Notes: generated by a model from the sequence alone, not told the origin. A stretch of DNA of 64,000 nucleotides from Nothophaeocryptopus gaeumannii (GCA_031771865.1 JASISA010000007.1:992001-1056000), one strand, 5' to 3'; shown: positions 43,458 to 56,600, counted from the first letter of the stretch. A program made the numbers and translations.

Positions 43458-44096
43458 ATGAAGAGCGGATATATGACCCACAGAGAAGCCATGCAACACT
43501 GGACATCAAGCAAAAGCTCCGAATCACAACTCTCTATGGCTTCTTCAAAAGACAGAGCCATTGTTCTCCGCTCGAGACGCCTGACCGTTCCTGCTCGACC
43601 CGACAAACAATTCCACGGCTCGCCCAACGACACAATTCCACCACCAAGCTCACCAAAGATTACTCGTCTCCCACACACGCCATATTCCAGAGTCGACTCT
43701 TCCTCGTATGAGCCATCCATTAGCGAACCAGAGACCGAAGCGACCACCCTCCCACCAACCTCTGCACACGAAGATGAAAAGGCCAAGAGTGCAGAAAAGT
43801 TCAAGGAAACTAAGGGAACTTCAGCATCATCACCTCAAAACGACGAAAATCGGGACAGAGCAGAAGCGGCTATGCGCACCGATCCCATTGTCGCACTTGC
43901 AGTCGAGGTGTCCAAAATGGTGATGTCCTCACAGGAGCAGCAGCGGAAGAGCGCGAAATTACTGGAGCAGGCTGCCGCGGAGCACAGAGCGGCTGCGGAT
44001 CAAATGAAGTCGCTGGGCGACGGAGTAATGAAGTTGGCTGTACAATGGATCAATGAGAAGGAGAAGAAAGAGAAGGCAGCGAAGGGCAAGGCATAG
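43458..44096 (+). CDS. Unknown low-complexity/coiled-coil protein, 212 aa
   Basis: An ATG at 43458 opens 212 aa. The first 120 residues are Ser/Pro/Thr-rich and probably disordered. The C-terminal third is a predicted long helix (IVALAVEVSKMVMSSQEQQRKSAKLLEQAAAEHRAAADQ) ending in a lysine-rich tail. There is no recognised domain. The gene ends 124 bp before the convergent nitronate monooxygenase stop. Confidence 0.5.
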   Translation: MKSGYMTHREAMQHWTSSKSSESQLSMASSKDRAIVLRSRRLTVPARPDKQFHGSPNDTIPPPSSPKITRLPHTPYSRVDSSSYEPSISEPETEATTLPPTSAHEDEKAKSAEKFKETKGTSASSPQNDENRDRAEAAMRTDPIVALAVEVSKMVMSSQEQQRKSAKLLEQAAAEHRAAADQMKSLGDGVMKLAVQWINEKEKKEKAAKGKA

Positions 44097-44220
44097 TCGA
44101 GGGGCCTTTCACAAGACGACGACGACGACGATGACAACCGAGCAAGAGATTATTCAGATACGCTTCTTCAATTCAAGTGCTCTCTGCTGTACCCAAGAAA
44201 TCTTTCCTATCCTTTCATAT

Positions 44221-45514
44221 CTACAACTTACTCTTCCCCACAACCAACGCATTATTCCTCGCAATCCACTCCACCGCGCCCCCAACCATCTCATCAATAA
44301 TCGCCCTCGCACTCTTCCTCTCATTCACAACCGCCGCCGCCTTGCCCATCAAGAAAGGTCTCGCATTATCCATCGTATCATCATCGACATCATCTCCCAA
44401 CCTCTCAATATCCCATTCTACAGGGATGGTACCCTTGGATGTGAGTTCTTTGATTTCGTTTTGGCGGTTTTCTTCCCAGTTCGCGATGTAGGGATTGTTG
44501 CGGACGCGGAGCGGACGGCCGGTGAAGATGATGGTGCGGATGTTGTCGTCGAAACCGGCGGTGCGGACGGCTTCTTGGTGGGCTTTTGGGGCGCCGGCTT
44601 CCTGTGAAAAGAGAGGAGGATCAGTAATCATGTTGATTAGGTGGGGAGGGAAGGGCCGAGGTATGGATAGCGTGTGGTGTGGTGTGGTGTGAGCTTACCT
44701 CAGAAAGCACGAATCTCGTTCCAACCCACACGGCACTGGCTCCTAGAGCGAGAGCTGCAGCCAATGTTTGTCCGTTGAAGATACCTCCTGCTGCGATGAC
44801 CTGTACTGGCTGGCCGGTCATAGGGCTCTTGTGGTTCTTGCAGAGTTCGGCAACAGTTGGGATCAGGATGCTTGTTGGGACGTCGCCGGTGTGTCCTCCT
44901 CCCTCGCCGCCCTGGGCACAGATCATGTCCACGCCGAGCTCGAGACACTTCTTGACGTGCTTTGGGTGACCGATCATGTTCATGTAGAGGATGCCGGCGC
45001 TGTGGAGCTTGTCGACGACTTGCTTGGGTGGGACACCGACAGCGGAGACGAAGAGACGGGCGCCAGAGTCGATGATGATGTTGACGAGTTCGTCGAGCTT
45101 GCCCTTGGTGTAGTCGTAGCTGGGGAAATATATTGTCAATCCTCTTCCTCTTTCATTGTAGATTTGACGCAGACGTACTTGGTCTTTCTTGCGCTACCAC
45201 CGACTTGTGGAAGAAGAAGGTCGACACCGAATGGGGCATTCTTGTCATTCAAGAAGCTCTTCAGCTCTGCGATTTGCTCTCGGAGCATGTCTGGAGTGTA
45301 TCCGACACCACCAATGACACCAATACCGCCGGCATTGGTGACAGCAGCAGCGAGCTTAGGTCCAGCAGCAACGTTCATGCCGGCAAGCATGACGGGGTGC
45401 TTGATCTTCAAGAGGTCGGTCGTGACCGTGCGGATCTGCTCTACACATTGTTAGGATGCTCTTCGCGGTTCGCATGTGATCGTGGCCCGGAGCTGGCTTA
45501 CGAGGAGAGGACAT
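44221..45514 (-). CDS. Nitronate monooxygenase (2-nitropropane dioxygenase-like), peroxisomal
   Basis: Four exons (45502-45514, 45179-45440, 44699-45119, 44601-44221) with introns of 61, 59 and 94 nt and consistent phase give 358 aa. The FMN-dependent TIM barrel oxidises nitronates such as propionate 3-nitronate. Family segments are HPVMLAGM, AGGIGVIGG, GVDLLLPQVG, CAQGGEGGGHTG (with the catalytic His) and VIAAGGIFNGQTLAAALALGASAVWVGTRF. The protein ends KSKL, so the last three residues are the type-1 peroxisomal signal SKL. Peroxisomal location would suit H2O2- or superoxide-forming flavin chemistry. The first exon is only 13 nt (ATG TCC TCT CCT C). Confidence 0.93.
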
Positions 45515-46201
45515 GTTTGCGGATGCTGTGCTGTGTCCGCTGTCGTATCAGTGGTTATTGTTACTGTAGATGAGAAAGGAGACGGCCGCGTTCAAGAAGC
45601 TGAAAGTAAATGGACAGAATTGAAGGGACTAGACGGCTCGGTGTCAGAGGAGGAGGAGAAGAGCATGTAGACCGAGAGGTGAGATGCGTGCCTCGGCACA
45701 ATTGAAAGCGCACTGGTCACCTGCCAGACATGATACATCCAGACAACTGCCGCGGGATTCGCAGACCACCAGTTGATCGGTAAATGCTCCCCGTCGGACC
45801 TGTCGTGATCCAGGTGAAGTTTTGATGACTCGATATAAGCGACATTTGATGCATCGAACCGGACTTCTCGACGACACGCATCAATAAATGTTGGCAGTCT
45901 GTTGACTCGGAGGGATTCTCATGTGAAGCACAAAGACCCTGGTACTGTAACATCGGTCTTCGGCGACAGAACTACCGGTCCGAGCCGGCGCCAAAAACTT
46001 CACGCGTCGTTCGTCGTTCGTTCCGAACGCGATGAGGTACTCTGAGTGCAAGCCGCATGAAACATCCGGACGGAGACATTCTGCAGAAAGCGCTTGACTT
46101 CTGAGGAGACACACCCACACACACACCTGGAATGAGACCCGGATAGATGATGCTGGATCTTTCTTCGAGATCGGCCTTTCAGGTTCAGAGCAGCCGATAG
46201 C
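45515..46201. other. Divergent intergenic region between nitronate monooxygenase and folate genes
   Basis: About 690 bp between two divergent starts. It includes a CA-rich simple stretch (about 46108-46125). No gene seen; it should contain both promoters. Confidence 0.45.
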
Positions 46202-49200
46202 ATGGCCAAAGCGGCCGCCATGTCTCTGCGACTGCGAGCCTTTCATACGACAAGGCAGGCGCAGGTATCAATTGTTGCGTACTCGAAAGCCTATGCTTCT
46301 CCAGTATGTGCCCATCTGTCGGTCGTACTACCACTGTCTCCCTTTGACAGGCCTCTCCGAGTCTCAGCTCTAGATTCCTCCCGCCATGGCCACCCCTGGG
46401 TTTACCGCCATAATGCCCACCGGAGGCTGCACTCGACACTTGAGCGGTCAATGACAAAGCTCGATACAGGGGCTCCTTTTGCCAATGTATCGGATTCAAC
46501 GCCTATGGGTGAGGTCGACAGCCAGATGTCCTCCGATTCTTTGCAAAAAGACCGGAGCCACAATGCTCTCCACGGCGAGGACAGCACAGACTACTTCATT
46601 CGATCCTCGACAAGAGGATTCAAGGGAGTACTCCGTCTGTATGTAGATATGTGAAATCCAAGATTACCAGCTGATCATCGAGCAGGTCAACCAGCGCTCA
46701 GCATGTACTTGGTGTTGATCATACTCGTGTCAGCTTCTCTACGAGAGATGAGAACTTGGACTGGAAGAGTCCGCTGTATTCGGCTCGACAGAAACAACTC
46801 GCTCAAGACTTTGATCAAGACGTACGCAATTCCAAACGACGTGGCCTCTCCTCCTGGGCCTTGGCAATGGCAAGCATGCGAGAGACCATCAAAGATGACA
46901 CGTTGATCAAGGCTTTCATTGCGCCGCTGAAGTTGGACAACTTAGGCTCCACCATGGCGGTAAGAACCAGTGTCCGTCGTTCACTTGCCGACTTCAAGTT
47001 CTCCTATTGGTCTCCGGCCAGCCGCCCTGTAGCTCAAATTGCTGCCGCGGGTGGTCCCATCTCCCTCGACCCTTTCGCCTGTCATGTATCCTTGATCGCC
47101 AGTGTCTTCGAAGCTTGCACTAGCACTCAGCCCTTCCACTCTACAGAGCTTGCCGCAAGGGATGAATTCGCCTTCTTGGCCGACATTACAAGCACAACGA
47201 TCACGAAAGTCTGCGACTCGATCCGGTTCGCTAATAGGCAGTCCATCGCTCAAACTTTGGCTGAGACTCTACTGCGTATTGTCAAATTTCGGACCCCGTA
47301 TCTTGAGCTCATGATGCTTCGACTCAGATGCAGCTGGCCCGAGACCAAAGACGCTTCAGCGGAGACGCTGTTCGCAAACGCGAGATGGAAGGGCAAACCA
47401 GAGGGCGCCAGGACTGCTTCTCGCGACGCTCCACGAGAGGTCGAAGTTTCTCTGAGCGAGCAAGATTCTGTGGACGTGGAGCATGAGAGGACTCTCGACG
47501 AACAAGCGAATGTTCCGCAAGAAGATGTTACAGGTGAGGCTCAAAAGCGGGCTGCTCTTCCAGACGAATCTCATTCGCAACGCTCTACAACGGCTGAAGT
47601 TCCATTCTCGCGCGTACACCACGAAGTGCTGAACAGCGGGTGTTTCGTCTCACATGGTGCCGGCACCTCGTGAGTCTTCTGAGTACTCATTTTGCAATCG
47701 ATGCATACTGATTTTCTAACAGTCTGCACTCTTCCCAGCACAGCTTTGGTGCGCAACTTGTTGCGTTTCGCATACAGTGGAAGCCAGAATATTCCAAGGC
47801 CCTCACTGGTATATCTTATGAGGGTGTTCTGGAACAGATTCAACAAAGCTTTGCGCAGCCGACAAAGGGTAGCTTCCAAGATTTGGCAAAAGTTCTGGGC
47901 AACATACGCTACGCACTGCCATACAACCCTGACGTGGCCTTGACGCTTTTGAAGTCAGCACTCTCATGGCCGAAGAGGAAGTACGCAGCACGGGCGAACT
48001 CCCTATATCACGTGTCCGCTTACTTAAACTCCTCGTCAGGTTCCACATGCACGGTCAAGGTTGCCCTCCCTGGCCGCACCTTCTTTCGTTGTCGAGTCGC
48101 GGAATTCAAGGACCCAGCCAGCGTGCGAATCATGTTGAATATATCACTGGAATTGGAACTGTCTGATCAATCAGGAGATTCGGATTGCAACATTGTTGCG
48201 TCCATCGCGAAAGCACTCCCCGTTATAGATGAGATGATCGCGCCTGTGGTCTGTCATCACAGCGCGGACACCTTACAAGAGCTTGCGGAGAATTGCAGAA
48301 CAGCAGTATCGTCACATGAGCAACCGTATCTTCAATCTGTATCGATGCGTGACGTGCACATACGAGCCAAGGCGCAACGAGGCTCCACTGTATCGTTGCG
48401 TACGTTGAAGAATGTGACTACCGAGAAATTACAGTCGAGGAAGCCGCCAACGCCTCCATCAAAATTCATCGCTTTGGGCAGCAACTTGGGAGATCGCTTT
48501 CAGAACATTGAGACTGCATGCAACATGATCGATCAAGATGGAGACATTCGTATCGTAGAGACCAGCCCATTGTATGAGACCGAGGCCATGTATGTCGAAG
48601 ACCAAAATCGATTCGTCAATGGTATTTGCAGGGTAAGTCCTTCTTCTGTCCAATGTTCTTTTGCCTTCTGACAAGATGTTCAGATTGAAACAAAATTGCG
48701 TCCTTTGGAACTCCTCAACCGCTTGCAAGGGATCGAAAACGACATGGGCCGTATTAAGATTATCGACAAAGGTCCTCGCAACATTGACCTTGATATACTG
48801 ACACATGATGCGACCATCTTTAATTCAGATCGCCTCACTGTACCGCATCGTTTGATGCTAGAGCGCGAGTTCGTTTTACGTCCGCTCTGCGAGTAAGTGC
48901 ATCCTTAGCTGTAGTCTGGCGACCAACTAATGTTTGATAGTACATCTGGTCACACATACCTCCATCCGGTTACACGATCGCCGGCCTATCTACATCTGAA
49001 CAGCCTTCCGGCGTCTCCATCGTCAATGTATCCCGTTGTTCCGCTCGGCCTCCCGGACCGCACAACTCGTGTCCTCGACCCTTCTCGTCGTACGATGATC
49101 ATGTCCATCCTCAACGTCACGCCAGACTCCTTCTCTGACGGCGGCATCAATCAACCAACAAACACCAACGCTCTTCGAGAGACAATCCAGGCACATATCA

Positions 49201-49949
49201 GAGAAGGCGCCGCCATCATCGACATCGGCGGCCAATCCTCCCGTCCCAACGCCCCCGATGTTACAGCCGAAGAAGAACTCTCCCGAATTCTGCCCGCCAT
49301 CGAAATCATCAAAGCCCTTCCCGAAGCCTCCAACACAATCATCTCAATCGACACCTACCGCGCTTCTGTGGCCGAAGCAGCAATCAATGCAGGCGCACAT
49401 ATCATCAATGACATTTCTGCCGGCCTCCTCGATCCGGAAATGCTTCCTGCGATAGCCCGCCTCGGCTGTACGTACATTATGATGCACATGCGCGGCACAC
49501 CCGCCACAATGCAATCTGAAGAAAACACTTCATACCCTGAAGGCTTGATCTCCACAATCGCATCCGAACTCCGCTCTCGTCTTCAGTCCGCCCAGGAAGC
49601 GGGCATCCGTCGCTGGCGGATTATTCTCGATCCAGGCGTAGGCTTCTCCAAGACCGTCCAGCAGAATGCGCAGCTCTTGGGACAATTCAGCACATTGCGT
49701 AATCATACAGAATTGAAGACGTATCCGTGGTTGGTGGGTAGTTCTAGGAAAGGGTTTATTGGGAAATTGACTGGGGTGGAGGAGGCGAAGGAGAGGGGTA
49801 TGGGGACTGCTGCTACTGTTACTGCGGCGGTGGCAGGCGGAGCGGAGATCGTGAGGGTGCATGATGTGAAGGAGATGGGGCAGGTTGTTAGGGTTGCGGA
49901 TGCGATGTATCGGATTCCGAGCAGGGAGAATGGAAAGCAGGAGGGGTGA
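46202..49949 (+). CDS. FOL1: Trifunctional folate synthesis protein (FolB-like regions, HPPK, DHPS)
   Basis: Five exons (46202-46638, 46686-47669, 47723-48632, 48684-48892, 48941-49949) with introns of 47-53 nt in matching phase give 1182 aa. The family makes dihydropteroate for folate: dihydroneopterin aldolase, 6-hydroxymethyl-dihydropterin pyrophosphokinase and dihydropteroate synthase. HPPK starts FIALGSNLGDRFQNIE (about 722) and has ETSPLYETEAM and RNIDLDIL. DHPS (about 895-1170) has SILNVTPDSFSDGG, DIGGQSSRP, INDISAG, ILDPGVGFSKT, GSSRKGF and the final IVRVHDV. The N-terminal half aligns in position and rough topology with two FolB units (about 219-355 and 490-650), but I see no canonical aldolase residues. 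The N-terminus is Arg/Ser-rich, possibly mitochondrial. It is about 350 aa longer than yeast Fol1. Confidence 0.9.
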
Positions 49950-50155
49950 GAAGAGGCTTTTTGCTGGTTGCATAGCAAATGGCGTTCTGAGGATTGAGTA
50001 TGCATTTAGCGAGCATCTGATACGAGCCTCGAGCTATGGACAGAGTATAGACAGTTCACGAAGGACTCAAAAGTAGTCCTTCAAATCAGTAAACTTCGAA
50101 CTCCTCGCTTCCCAAACGCTATCACAGAAATCAACCCTCTCGGCACTGTACATGA

Positions 50156-51103
50156 TCATAGGTTCTCCCCAACCCAAACCCACCATCCGTCTACGTCCCC
50201 TTTCTCATCTCCCTCCTCTCTTACATTCCCTCCAATGACCTTAACGTCAACCTCACACTCCTCCATCTGCTGAAATCTAAACTCATTGCTCCCATACTCC
50301 CCCAACCAATTCTCCTCATCATCTCCTCCCCCAATATCATCTCCCATCCCAATCCCACTATCCAGCACTCCCTTACTCTTCGTCTGCCTTATCTTTGATA
50401 TCTCCTCCTCCAATTTACTCTTCACCAGCGCCGTGGGCAACGCAGAAAACACATCCTGCTTATTCGCCGCAATCAACATCGGTATCCCCGTCGGTCCCTT
50501 CGAACTCTTCGATTGTGTATGTCTCTTCTGTAGTACCAACAACACATCATGTAAATACCCCGCTGCTTCCGCCAATCCCGCAGCACTTGCTATCACCGCG
50601 GAATCGACCATGAATATTATTCCCTTGAGAGCTTTCGTCGCTTCGGAGAGGTTTGAAAGCGCATGATGTCGTAGTTTGCCATGACCTGGTGTGTCGAGGA
50701 TTTGGAATTTCGGTTGATTCCGCGTGGAAGTGTCATTTTCGGAACGGTAGCGGTCTTCGCGGGAGCGAATGGCAGAGGGCAGTTGGGCGAGAGCGGAGGA
50801 GGGGGAAGTGGAGGTGTGGGTTGTTGAGGTTGAACCGTTGGCGAACTTGCGAAGCGATTAGCAGATGAGTCTTGGCTAAAAAAATTGGGAGGAGCTTACG
50901 AGTGTCAAGAGGGAAGTTTTGCCGCCTCCACTAGGTCCCACCAGAAGTATGCTTGGTATTTCCTTCGCGACGGCTTTGTGGTAGAGATACCAGTGGATGA
51001 GGGCTGGGAGGGTGAGGGAGACGATGATGGTTACGAGGATTGCGGAGATTGTAGGGGAGAAGGCCCATGTCATCCAAGATTCCAACACGCTTTGTTGCGC
51101 CAT
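50156..51103 (-). CDS. SRP102: Signal recognition particle receptor beta subunit
   Basis: Two exons (50900-51103 and 50156-50845, 54-nt intron) encode 297 aa. SR-beta is an ER-membrane GTPase that anchors SR-alpha for co-translational targeting. A single N-terminal TM segment (TISAILVTIIVSLTLPALIHWYLY) precedes the G domain. G1 is LLVGPSGGGKTSLLTL, interrupted by the intron just after it; G3 is DTPGHGKLR; G4 is AANKQD. Inserts rich in Ser/Thr and Gly/Asp separate the motifs. The gene converges with FOL1, with about 205 bp between stops. Confidence 0.93.
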
Positions 51104-51571
51104 GTCGGAAAGTGTTTCTCTAAGAGGTTTGTGGTGAAGTTGAAGTTGAAGTTCGGGACTCGAAGTTCAAGATGTGGCATGTGAGCTTCCACCGAGCTCG
51201 GACGGCTCGGACGGCGGGCCGAAGAGCAGGCTCACAAGCGCAAACTCTATCACTCTCGTTCGACTTCACATCGCCTGACATCTCTCCTTCACCCATCAGA
51301 CTTCAATGTGGCCTGATCATAATCGGTCTCGGTATCGTGCAAAAGGTATGGGGCATTAGATATCTTTCTCCGGGCTTTCAAAGTCGCCTCAAACTTGCCG
51401 ACGATGAGCGCAAAGCAGACTATCAGACTTGACTCTGATAGCATTCGATGTCTTGACGTAATGTAATGTAAGAAGATGACAAGACACGGTAGGAGTAGAC
51501 ATCGCCTTTGCCCTGTCAGAGTCCCCTTCACCCAGTATTTCCCCTTCTTCAGCTTCACCTCAACAGCCAAA
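51104..51571. promoter_or_regulatory. Divergent promoter region between SRP102 and an SDR gene
   Basis: 468 bp between two divergent starts. No further gene is visible. Specific factor sites are not claimed. Confidence 0.4.
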
Positions 51572-52620
51572 ATGAAGAACAAATTCGATCCCAACAGCGA
51601 TATTCCCGACCTCTCTGGCAAGGTCTACGTCGTCACAGGCGGAAGCGCAGGCATAGGATACGGAATATGCGCACATCTGCTTCAACACAACTGCTCCGCC
51701 CTCTACATTCTCTCCAAGAAAGAAGAGCATCTTGAAGAAGCTCACGAAGGACTCAAAAAGTTCGGAGATGTGGCCAAAGTCCACACAATCCAACTCGATC
51801 TCGAAGACCTCCACCAGACCGACGAAGTAGCCGCCAGGCTGTCCAAGGAGCTGATCAGGCTGGATGCTTTGATCCTCAACGCTGGTCTGGGAGTCGGGCC
51901 ATATGCAGAAAGTAAAGACGGGATTGATACGCACATGCAGGTCAACGTGATCGCTCAGCATCATCTGATGATGATCCTCTTGCCTCTACTCATCCGGACC
52001 CACGATTCGAGACTGGTATTGCAATCTTCCGAATTCCACCGTTTCGCACCTTCAGACGTCCAATTCAAAGACATCGCGGAGCTCAACAAGGATGTCGGGC
52101 CGATGAAGTTGTATGGTCGCTCAAAACTCGCTCAAATCCTCCAAGTCCGTATGCTTCATCGACTAAAGCAGGAAGTACGTCGCCAGGTCATCTATCCAGC
52201 CGTGAAATAGATAAAAAAGAGGAAAAAACCCTGACCGAGTTGCAGGGCAAGCCGAATCTTCTCCCTTCCTCCGCCCCTTACATCCTCGCCACCCACCCCA
52301 GCGGCGTAACAACCGACCAACAATCCCAAGCAGTCGAAGCCTACGGTGCAGTTGGCAAAATCGGCGTCAGCGCAGTCCGACCCTTCATGAAAGACCCTTT
52401 AGACGAAGGATGTCGACCCGTATTATTCGCAGCCACGAGCGCGGAAGTGTCAAGTCAGAACCTGGATGGGGAGTATATCGTCCCGGATCGGAAAGTCAGT
52501 AATGTGAGTAAGCAGGGGCAAGATGAGGAATTGCAAGAAGCGTGTTGGAGGTTGTGTGAAGAGGTTTTGGAGGGGAGGTTGGGGAAGTTGGCTCATTCTA
52601 CGATATATGGTGGCAAATGA
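51572..52620 (+). CDS. Short-chain dehydrogenase/reductase (retinol dehydrogenase/WW-oxidoreductase-like)
   Basis: Two exons (51572-52174 and 52246-52620, 71-nt intron) encode 325 aa. Cofactor motif VVTGGSAGIGYG is at about 20-31, the NAG motif is LILNAGLG, a Ser-containing strand follows (LVLQSSEFHRFAP), and catalytic YxxxK is LYGRSKLAQ (Tyr181, Lys185). The C-terminal half has THPSGVTTDQ, typical of the retinol-dehydrogenase-like or light-dependent protochlorophyllide-reductase-like extended SDRs. The substrate is unknown. No signal peptide is seen. Confidence 0.87.
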
Positions 52621-53666
52621 GGTGAGTGAAAAAGGTGTGAAGGATGTACGGTGATTGATGCGGCGATAAATTGAGATGCGGGTTTTGATGAGATGAAAGT
52701 TATTTGAAAGTTTCATATTGATTTTGAAGAGCCAGATGGGGCCTCCTGCATTAAAAACCACAGACACACACACATAGCGAGGAGCTAGCCAAGTTGAAGA
52801 AGACATACCACAGCAGTGTTGCCACCCAGCTATCTGATCCGATCCAGTATCCCGTTCGGCATCGGCACATTCCAGCGTGCCATCATTCTGCGTCTTCCAC
52901 CTTCGTACATTCAGCTCTTCTGGGGTCATCCTCGAACACTCATCTATCTCAGCCCTCTCTCATCCACACTACATACTATCTGTAAAAGAAAGCTTGTTGT
53001 TCTGCTGATCCCTTGATCTGATCCTGTATCCTATCGGCACACTTCTGTCGGATATTGATGCACTCCCCACACCCTTCGTGACATCGCAAAAGAAACTTAA
53101 AACAGTAACGAAATTTTGTCTTTGGCCGTGATCCGTCACATGATTTCCATCAACTCATTCCGGACATCCATCGTCATCATCAAAGGGGAAACGAGAGTTG
53201 AACGCCCATCATATGCCATCTTGTGCCGTTGTCAGTCGCCGTGACCGACTAGCAATGAGATATTGCTCGAGTCCCTCCTCTTATGCGCCCTGCAAATGCC
53301 ATCCGCCGAACGCTTCCAACGCCATTGCTGCCATCATCCGTGTATTAAAAGATGCTGTAGCGTTGTAGACAAGGGGTATAACGAAGAAGCGAAAGCCCAC
53401 GTCAAATGATACCCGTGAAGGAGATAAGTGCAGTGCCGTTTGCTGGTTGAAGAATGCTCGGTAGCGTCACGCGATTCGTTCCTTGTGCGTCGAGCGCCAG
53501 CGCTGTTGAGACGCAGGTCAGAAAGATCGCGCCTGTGAGGGTGGTGGTGTATCATGACCAACGCAGCAGATGCGAGACAAATGAGACCAATGTAGCACTT
53601 CGTGATAATCGTCAGTGGACTGATCGTCGTAGCGAAGGGCATTGATAATCAGTACCTCCAGCGTCA
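52621..53666. other. Convergent intergenic region, no gene seen
   Basis: About 1 kb holding the 3' flanks of the SDR gene (plus) and the NDT80-like regulator (minus). Short open frames only. Confidence 0.45.
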
Positions 53667-56600
53667 TCATGAGTAGGTGGTTGCAAGATCTGGGTAATAC
53701 CCTCTGCTGGACTCAACGCCTTGGAATCTGCCGACTCCGCCAACTGGCCACTGACTTGCACCAGAAATCGCGTCGGAGTTCTCATACTTCACAGCCCATT
53801 GCGACGGGTCTGTCGAATATCGCGCACCACTTTCAATCTTGGGCAATGGCAGTCCTTGGGGAACACCTTCGTACAATGGGCCAGGATAGTAGCGATAGCC
53901 CTCGTGATTTTGAATGTCGTTCCGCTCCGCATCGGACATTGTCGTATCGGCCTGATACTCGTTGTCTGCTCCTCCGTCGACGCTGGAAGAACTGCTGGCA
54001 GAGTGGTCTGGAGACGCCTGGTACCCGTATGCGTTGTGCGTGCGCCACTGTTGATGACCACCGAGGCCGGTATAGCTGCTGCCACCTGCGCGTAACCCAT
54101 TTGAAGCCAGTCCACCAAAACTGCCCGCGTTCGGCGCTGCGTATCCACTACCACCACTCGAGCTGCCTGTCCTCCCATTTTGACCATGCTGTCCCTCATT
54201 CTGGTAATGACTGGGAGACCGACCTCGGACAACGATCTTTTCGCTGAGTCGGTGAGCTACCTTGACCCAATCGGCGCGATCGGCACCTTCTTTGCGAACG
54301 TCCGCGTAAAGTTCCACTATGAGGTGGAAGTACTGCTGTGATGCACGTCGTTTACCGTTGTTCGCTGTTGCTTGCTTGAACTGTACTCGCTCGAATGTTT
54401 GCATTTGGTGCGGGCCTTGAAGGCCCATGTGGGTTGCTGCGGAAGCCTGGTACCCGTAGTGCGAGGGAAGAGACGCTGCCGCTTGAGCACTGGGTGCTGT
54501 TGCTGATGCCCCGTCGCTGTTATTTTGTAGCGGAAGATACGGACCGGGAAGATGGCCAGTCGGATGGAAGGTGGACATTGGTACCTGGTAGATACCATTG
54601 GGTGACACTGTGTGCTCGTTCCTTCCCGAGGTGGACGCCGTCGGTGAGACTTTGGTGATCTCGATCTTGTTCTTCGGGCCACTGTCGCGCTTCGGTGTGT
54701 GCTGAACCAGCTCGATCATTTTACCGCCCGAGCCATGTACGGCAGCAGACAACTTCATGCCCATGGCTAGGATGGGCTCCGGTTGTGAAGTGCTCCCGCG
54801 CTTGAGGTACATGCGGCCATTGTTGATGTTCGGGTGCAACTCGAAGTTGCACTGCACAGAGAAGTAGTTCCGGCGGTAGCATGTCCACTTCTGGTCGACC
54901 GTTGACAGGAAAAAGCCCTTTTCGACTTTGGCATGGACCTCGGGTGTGACTTGCTGGTTCTCACAGGTAATCTCTGCGTGCACTTCCAAGTTTGGCCAGG
55001 GGAAGTTATGGCAGTCACTCTGCTGCCCGCCGAAGGTAGGCGAAGCCATGTGACCGTAAGAGTGTGGATGCGATGGGTTTGACAGTGACAGGCCGGTAAA
55101 GCCCAATGTCCTAGGTGTATCTTGAAGGGATGCGTAGCCCGGCTGAGAACCCGGCGAAAGCTGGGTTCGAGTTAAGAAGGGAGTTGAGTTGGCGTACGCC
55201 TCAGTGCGATCGGTCGCATTCGTTGAGCTTGATATCGGTGATCGTATTGGGTTTGGAGGCGGCAGCATGCCACTGCCAGTACTGTCCAAACTGTCAACCA
55301 TGTGTGAGCTTCGACCAATGGCCAGTGAGATGCTGCTGGCGCTGTGCATCCCAGGTTACTAGGCTACTTACATCGGCGGCACCCGAGCACCATATGCTAC
55401 GTGCGCGAACGACTGGGGATGTTGCACAGGGCCAGGAAAGCTGGAGATACTTGTGCAATGGTGTGTTGGGTAGTTGGTGTACAGAGAGGAGGCGGCTGAC
55501 GACGGGCTTGTCGATATAGACCCGGAACTGGAATCAGTGAAGTTGTTGGACGTTTGATAACTGCAGATAAGGCGCGCACGTTAGCCCGTCACGTCTCAAG
55601 TGGTCGCACACACTCGGTGAGGGAGCAGCGGCGGCGGGTAGTGGGACGGAGTGGGAGAGCGTGATGATGTGTAACGTGTTGCAGATGACAGTATAGGGCG
55701 GAGGGCCAGCGCAAGTCGTCTGCAGCTCTGCAGCGCCCGGATGACATAATGCGTCGTGTGATCAGCGCGACGAGCTCTCACCAGTGCATGTGATAGGCAA
55801 CCGCGCTGCCGGGATGTGGCCGCTGTGCAACAGTTGAGGTGTGGTGGATGCTGGTGCAGGAGGAGCCAGCACATGTATAGGTACCAGGCCAATTGCCGTG
55901 ATGCGCAGCGATATCCGGAGAGGCTCCAAAGTGAGCCGAAGCGACAATTCGGAAGGGGCTGCAAAGGGTGAGGGGCGAGGAGCCGGGCTATGCAGCCAAT
56001 GAAACACGCGCACTCACCTGCTGGTCTCTGAAGGCACGCCTCGATCGGTGACGAAGCGAGTGCCCGGCGCGCCGTTAGTGGACGTGAATGTGAAGGGCGC
56101 TGGAGCTGAACCATCACGCCGGAGCGGGTCGACCGCGCCGCCCGTAGCGTAGGCAGGATGATGTGCAGCATGATGGCTCGAGTACTGGTCGCTGTAGTCG
56201 TGGTCGGAAGACAGCGTGTAGTGATGGTCGAGTGGCAACTGATGCTGAAGGATTGGTCCTGCATTGACACGTTAGCAATGCATGCCATTGCGGCGCGGCC
56301 TCACAGCGATGGCATCGTATCGGGCAAGGCAATGCAAATGCATGGCGAGAAGCAGCGCGTCGACTCAATCGGGGCCGTTTTGCACGTGAGCGAGCGAGCA
56401 CGGTGGCGTCGCCCAACGTTGCACAGCGTGGCTGCCGGACAATCAGGCTGCGCTTGCTTAAACCGCTCTGCCATTCAGGCGAAACCTCGATAGATTTGAG
56501 GCTGCGTTACAAGGCGTCGCACAGTGAGCGATCATGCAAGGCGTGCGGCACTGGTGATGTTTGCAATGCTTGTGATATGGCTGGTTGATGAATGCCGCGA

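Noticed and set aside
55347..55349. ATG at 55347-55349 as the start of the NDT80-like protein
   Set aside because: Three upstream exons with matching phase and VIB-1-like composition extend the protein to 56777. The ATG falls inside a likely intron.
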